In this document: positions 18,793 to 22,304 of the stretch, in pieces | How the letters are laid out: each line of letters begins with the position of its first letter | Numbering within the stretch: position 1 is the stretch's first letter | From: Suillus spraguei | Lineage: Eukaryota > Basidiomycota > Agaricomycetes > Boletales > Suillaceae | NCBI GenBank assembly: GCA_016800925.1 | Contig: JABCPU010000894.1 | Coordinates: 1-22,304, forward strand | DNA length: 22,304 bases | Reading direction: 5' to 3' | Made by a program: the position numbers and the translations under genes | The notes under the pieces: generated by a model | The model's input: the letters and a program-made list of their open reading frames with translations, nothing else | Told to the model about the DNA's origin: nothing | The model's database searches: none

Positions 18793-19151
18793 TCTATACT
18801 TTGACTTCTTAGAAGCTCATCACTTCTAAGTCTATTTGACATCGTAGAACCCGTCGCTGAGATGTGGTTGTGAGACAGCACATCATGCCTACCTCCAACC
18901 TGATGCAACTAGCGCACTCTGCGCTAGACAATTAATACCCATGGGCCGCCACTCTTTATAGGGTGCCTGTCGCAGACACCACTCAAGTTCATTAGCGCCT
19001 GGCTAGGTCGCTAACAGTATGGCATAATAAGGGTGACCCAGATGGGGTAGCAGAGGAAGAGGATGGAGGCATCCTCTGGGCAATGGTAGATGGCAATGCA
19101 TAGGGAAAAAGTGATAGGAAGAGCACAAGAAGGTGTTCTTGTAACAAACTG

Positions 19152-19349
19152 TATATCACATTCATCACAAACCAGTTCCATTGCAACATAATGCTCACAT
19201 TTCCTAGTACAGATTACTTTAGCCTTCTGTTGCAACATTGATATTGGTTCAAAACTCTCATACCCAGGGTGTTCTATGAATTCTGTCCACCACAAGCCCC
19301 AACTGGTATTCCAAGTTTTCTTCTTGCCACTACTAGCCATGAGACTCAA
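19152..19349 (-). pseudogene. N-terminal part of a Cys-containing ORF cut by the family 2 LTR
   Basis: The minus-strand ORF starts at 19,349 (MSLMASSGKKKTWNTSW) or at the Met three codons on. It continues with SFEPISMLQQKAK and then a CxxxC...CxxC arrangement (CTRKCEHYVAMELVCDECD). It is interrupted at 19,147 by the LTR terminus, so the encoded tail after that point is LTR sequence. The Cys pattern resembles a zinc-binding site, but I do not recognise the family. Possibly a transposon-borne or decayed host gene. Confidence 0.35.
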
Positions 19350-20100
19350 CAGTTGTGAATTGGCACCAACAAAGGAAAGCGAGAAAAAGAATGGAGTTGC
19401 ATTTTACACCAAGCCACAGGAAGTCATATAGTTGGGGGCATGAGGAATTCACATGTATTATTTTAAGCACTAGTGCACTCACTAGAGGATTGATTATCAA
19501 CATTATTGCACAATTCAGTTTACATTAATACATGACAGCTAGGACATACAAAACTCACCTTGATCAATAGAGGAACATTTAGAATATCCATCAAGATTAT
19601 TGCCAGATGCAGCAAAAATGGTGAGGACATGTGAAACAAAATGATGTTCATTTGTATGCTGAGCTAGACATAATGATAACCTGGACTAACAGTCATGTGC
19701 TTAAGATATTACAAATTATGATTCAGCTTTTATATAGGAAAGAAAGACCCATGGCACCCAATCCATTCACATTCAGGTGAACTTCACTGACAGTTATTGA
19801 CTTTCACACATTTTGTATTTGTTGAACAAATGACATGGTCAGTGACTGGCAGAATACTGGCATGAATAGTGGTGATATAGTGCTAACCTTTGGTTTAGTT
19901 TTGATCAAATGTTAAAAGAATCACTCACATCATCTTGGAACCCATTATTACTAGTTGTGCATTAGTTGTAGATGCAGAGTTTGTGTGATTTGAACAAATT
20001 ACTTTCTGTTTTTGGCTCTTGAGCAATATTAGGTGTGCTCAATTCTGTCATGGTCAATGTCAACTCTTTGTTTGTACCATTATGCAATTGTAATTTCAGT
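19350..20100. other. CpG-free non-coding stretch
   Basis: No CpG dinucleotide occurs between 19,382 and 20,120 (739 bp), and no ORF or motif is recognisable. This is probably very old methylated repeat DNA. Confidence 0.5.
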
Positions 20101-20154
20101 TCCCAGAAAGGGTTAGAACCCGGTATGCCTCTGGAATAGCCTCTACAGATACTA

Positions 20155-20775
20155 ATGGTATTTGAGGATAGACATTTTGCTATAGTCTGCTCACCAGTGA
20201 TGAGCTATCCAGCACAAAATGTAGTATATAATACTGCTAATTCTTTACATGGTGTCTATAATGTCTTACAAGATATCAATGGTACTCAGCAGAGGACTTA
20301 CAACAATGCTCCCAGTCATATTCCACAAGAGTACAACATAGTGTACATGGGTCACAACCACCAGCTCATGGCTGCTGCATATAGTAGATAAGCACAAGCA
20401 CAAAGATCAGATTCTCAAGCTCAACATTTCTGGTTTGACTCATATTATGACTTTTTTGTATGCATTCATAATATACTCAGATGTCTTCTGGCAGCACTTG
20501 TCATCTCCCCATGAGACAACTTGTATACGTAACTCCTGCAATGCTTGCACTACTTGCCAGCAGTACAGGAACACTGTGCCAAATCCAATTACGAGTTTGT
20601 GTACAGCTTGAAGTGGATCTGCACCTCATAAGCCATACCAAAGGAGGAAGCATGCCAGTTGATATCAGACTGCATGCTGTGGTTTCTTGCCCATTGTGTG
20701 AAAGATTGGATTTCATTCAAGGAGGAAAACAAGATGGTCAAACATGGACCATCAAACTCTGAAAGATATCTGTGA
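20155..20775 (+). pseudogene. Decayed ORF with four C-to-T-type stops, unknown family
   Basis: One plus-strand frame stays protein-like for about 206 codons across four stops: TAA 20,389, TGA 20,512, TAA 20,530 and TAA 20,629. Reading through gives QEYNIVYMGHNHQLMAAAYS, AQAQRSDSQAQHFWFDSYYD, LLQCLHYLPAVQEHCAKSNY, EFVYSLKWICTS, and AIPKEEACQLISDCMLWFLA followed by HCVKDWISF. Every stop is one C-to-T step from a sense codon (CAA or CGA). The true start is unclear: the ATG at 20,155 is preceded by an in-frame TAG. I do not recognise the family. Probably a transposon-encoded or captured gene. Confidence 0.5.
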
Positions 20776-20815
20776 AGAGAATACTGATGATTGAATAGAA
20801 AACGTACCTGTATTC

Positions 20816-21040
20816 ATGTCAAAAATCTTGGTCTGGCCAGCTCAGAGAAATATTGAAGGATTCAAAACACTTTCTCCATCAATTATATGGGCCACATGGA
20901 CTAGGGCCAGACAGTGTGCTTGCAAGTATTTGAAGTGCTGTGCCTGTTATCATGAGAAATGCAGCAGGGCAGTGATTGTGGTCCTCATTGTCACCATTAG
21001 GGAAAATGAAGTTCTGAAGTTTGAGACAAGTGTGCTTTGA
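20816..21040 (+). pseudogene. Short ORF with clustered cysteines
   Basis: 75 codons. Residues about 35-51 carry six cysteines in a tight cluster (CACKYLKCCACYHEKC), which suggests a small metal-binding element like those in some transposon proteins. The ORF follows 40 bp after the decayed ORF ending at 20,775 and could be its downstream part. No family recognised. Confidence 0.3.
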
Positions 21041-21331
21041 GATCCCCAACATAGAAGATGAAGCAGAAAAGACAGTTAAGAGCTCACAAACCTCTCATTT
21101 GCACTGCATAACTAGAATAGTGTATTGTTGTGGGATGATGTGCCAATAAGGCAGAGTAAGGTGAAGTAAGGTGATAGCTTCAGTGGCCCAAATGGAGTCT
21201 TACTGGTTGGCTAATTTGTTTGGCTCTAAGGCACGGTTGGACTTAACACACCTTGAACTTGACAACTCATGAATTGAGCATGTCTATTTCTAATTTCTAA
21301 TCTATTTTTTGTCAAAAGATATATTTAAGCT

Positions 21332-21477
21332 GGTTCTAAGCATCAGCAAAACCCAAATGTGAGGTCCCCCTATCTCCAGTGCTGTGCAGCACTACACAGC
21401 AGCACTGCACAGCACTGCACAGCATTGTACATAGGGGGACTTCCCTGTATAGTACATAAGTGTTTTGCTGATGAACC
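21332..21477. mobile_element. 146-bp foldback (MITE-like) element
   Basis: The left end reads GGTTCTAAGCATCAGCAAAAC; the right end, reverse-complemented, reads GGTTCATCAGCAAAAC. An inner pair GTCCCCCTAT (21,364) and ATAGGGGGAC (21,431-21,440) is also inverted. The centre is built of repeated GCAGCACT/GCACAGCACT units. The whole segment can fold into one long imperfect hairpin. It has no coding capacity. Flanking duplications are not clear. Confidence 0.6.
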
Positions 21478-21508
21478 TTGACTGTTGGTATTTGAGCCGG
21501 GCTGAACT

Positions 21509-21523
21509 ATAAATTATATAAGC
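21509..21523 (+). promoter_or_regulatory. TATA-rich promoter candidate
   Basis: TATAAATTATATAAG about 290 bp upstream of the ATG at 21,813. It could be the core promoter of the following ORF, or the U3/R part of an LTR whose element begins at that ORF. Confidence 0.35.
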
Positions 21524-21812
21524 TAAAGTCACATGTTAGCTTGGCCAATTCATGGTTCGGTGCACGGCTAAAACCGGCAATAAGCTGGAGCCACAGCAAC
21601 ACTATCAGTTCACTAGTGTGCAGTTTGAGAACAAAGCAAGCCTGCAAGCATAGAGCTCAAACTAGTGCTTACTAAGCAAGTAGGCACCATAAGCTGCAAT
21701 GCATAGTCATACACATATCTTATCTTTGTTCTTATTGCGCTCTCACTCGCTCATTTTCTCATTTGAGGACTCAGCTCTACCAATGTACCATTCATAAATT
21801 ATTAGTACCATC

Positions 21813-22115
21813 ATGACCTCTACAGAGACACCGAATCCTGGGCATCCTGAAGGAGCCGGAGGAAAAGATACAAGGTCTTTTAACCAACCTGTCAATAACT
21901 TATTGTCCGATGAATACATATTGAGAATTGCATTGTCCCTCACTAAGAACAAACAAAGACACATAAATCTTCATGACCGCGAGGCCATTGAGGAGGAAAA
22001 CATCACATGCGCCAAGTGCAATCTGAAGAGAGCAAACCAGAGGAGGGATGAAAACTACATTGAAGAAGTGTCCAAGGACGAACATTTCCTGGATGAATCA
22101 GACATCCCAGAGTAG
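21813..22115 (+). CDS. Hypothetical 100-residue protein, possibly first ORF of a mobile element
   Basis: Starts MTSTETPNPGHPEGAGG, then a helical charged region (LLSDEYILRIALSLTKNKQ) and a CxxC pair (ITCAKCNLKRANQRR), and ends with an acidic tail (DESDIPE). It contains several CpG sites (GCCGGAGG, CCGCGAGG), unlike the preceding 10 kb, and has no internal stop, so it looks less decayed than its neighbours. A promoter-like TATA lies upstream. No family recognised; gag-like or host protein are both possible. Confidence 0.4.
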   Translation: MTSTETPNPGHPEGAGGKDTRSFNQPVNNLLSDEYILRIALSLTKNKQRHINLHDREAIEEENITCAKCNLKRANQRRDENYIEEVSKDEHFLDESDIPE

Positions 22116-22304
22116 GCTCCAGTCACTAAGCCCTCTATCCCAAGCTTCATTCATTGTTGATACTGTGGACTTCATAGGTTCACTCACACCTACCACCAAG
22201 TCTATCCTTGTGTCAATGATGGCCAAGGGCCAAACTCTCACTGGTTCTAACCTGACAGGTTCATCCAGGACAATGGCTGCGTCTGACACACCCATCTTCA
22301 TGGA
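22093..22304 (+). CDS. Open frame overlapping the previous ORF, runs off the window
   Basis: From an ATG at 22,093 the +1 frame is open to the window end: MNQTSQSRLQSL..., then FIVDTVDFIGSLTPTTKSIL, VSMMAKGQTLTGSNLTGSS, RTMAASDTPIF. It overlaps the preceding ORF by 23 nt. The protein texture is better than that of the upstream ORF's last codons, so the two frames may belong to one product joined by a frameshift, by splicing, or by a programmed shift as in some retroelements. No family recognised. Confidence 0.35.
   Translation, partial: MNQTSQSRLQSLSPLSQASFIVDTVDFIGSLTPTTKSILVSMMAKGQTLTGSNLTGSSRTMAASDTPIFM

Larger units (their letters stand above)
16975..19016 (+). mobile_element. Family 2 solo LTR (R2), interrupted by a family 1 LTR
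   Basis: Begins TGTTAC and ends CTAACA, so the termini are TG...CA with a TGTTA/TAACA inverted repeat. It is flanked by the 5-bp target duplication GTATG (16,970-16,974 and 19,017-19,021). Removing the 1,144-bp inner LTR and its 4-bp duplication leaves about 894 bp. The right part holds a TATA box (TATAAA, 18,695-18,700) and a hairpin with AATAAG (18,768-18,792). No coding domain lies inside, as expected for a solo LTR. It sits within an older copy of the same family in the opposite direction. Confidence 0.8.
16833..19146 (-). mobile_element. Family 2-related LTR copy (R3), minus orientation, outermost host of the nest
   Basis: The minus-strand 5' end lies at 19,146 (TGTTACAAGAACACC...) and matches the other family 2 copies over ~125 bp to 19,022. 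It then continues on the far side of the inserted copy, at 16,974 and leftwards, with matching texture (ATACC...TATAC-ATGCC; repeated ACACTT/CACTT motifs). Its left edge is tentative: AACTG occurs at 16,828-16,832 and again at 19,147-19,151, fitting a 5-bp target duplication. However, the element would then begin TAACAG on the plus strand and not TG. Net length without the insert is about 270 bp, shorter than the ~894 bp of R2. Confidence 0.5.

Overview
The window looks like nuclear DNA of a basidiomycete, most likely an Agaricomycete. The genes carry many 48-79 nt GT-AG introns. One decayed gene belongs to the DUF6589 family, which is expanded in mushroom-forming fungi, and the right half is packed with nested, decayed retroelement debris. 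There are no bacterial-type operons, rRNA genes or CRISPR arrays, and I found no intact tRNA gene. All identifications were made by reading the sequence; no database search was run.

Left part (1-11,215) has normal CpG content. A minus-strand gene of unknown function (404-947, two exons) is divergent from a five-exon gene for a mitochondrial K+/H+ exchange-related (Mit_KHE1-type) membrane protein (1116-2447). The latter has a 1-nt frameshift in its last exon. After about 2.3 kb with only coding-like scraps comes a direct duplication of about 1.75 kb (4,710-6,455 and 9,487-11,215). Each copy holds a seven-exon Gfo/Idh/MocA oxidoreductase of the fungal dihydrodiol dehydrogenase / NADP D-xylose dehydrogenase type. 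The left copy is a pseudogene with at least five indels. The right copy is complete except for one missing T in a T-run. Between the copies lie small gene fragments and a tandem array of a tRNA-Leu(CAA)-derived repeat (7,731-8,245).

Right part (11,215 to about 21,700) is repeat territory with extreme CpG depletion; two stretches of 950 and 739 bp contain no CpG at all. It holds a C-rich simple-sequence tract with G-quadruplex motifs on the minus strand, a decayed DUF6589 gene cut off by a truncated LTR, a second truncated LTR, and a nested stack of three LTR insertions at about 16,833-19,146: family 2 minus, containing family 2 plus, containing family 1 plus. The two inner insertions show target-site duplications, and a related family 2 copy at 12,865-13,198 serves as the empty site for the innermost one. 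A decayed ORF at 20,155-20,775 carries four in-frame stops, each explained by one C-to-T change. A 146-bp foldback element lies at 21,332-21,477.

Far right (about 21,740-22,304): CpG content recovers and two overlapping ORFs in different frames begin, running off the window. They may be a younger mobile element or a host gene.

Overall the window shows a genic segment with recently broken genes next to a methylation-decayed transposon island whose insertion order can be read directly. I did not see a coherent multi-gene system; the interest lies in the nested LTR stratigraphy, the tRNA-derived array, the mutational signature and the paired oxidoreductase copies.
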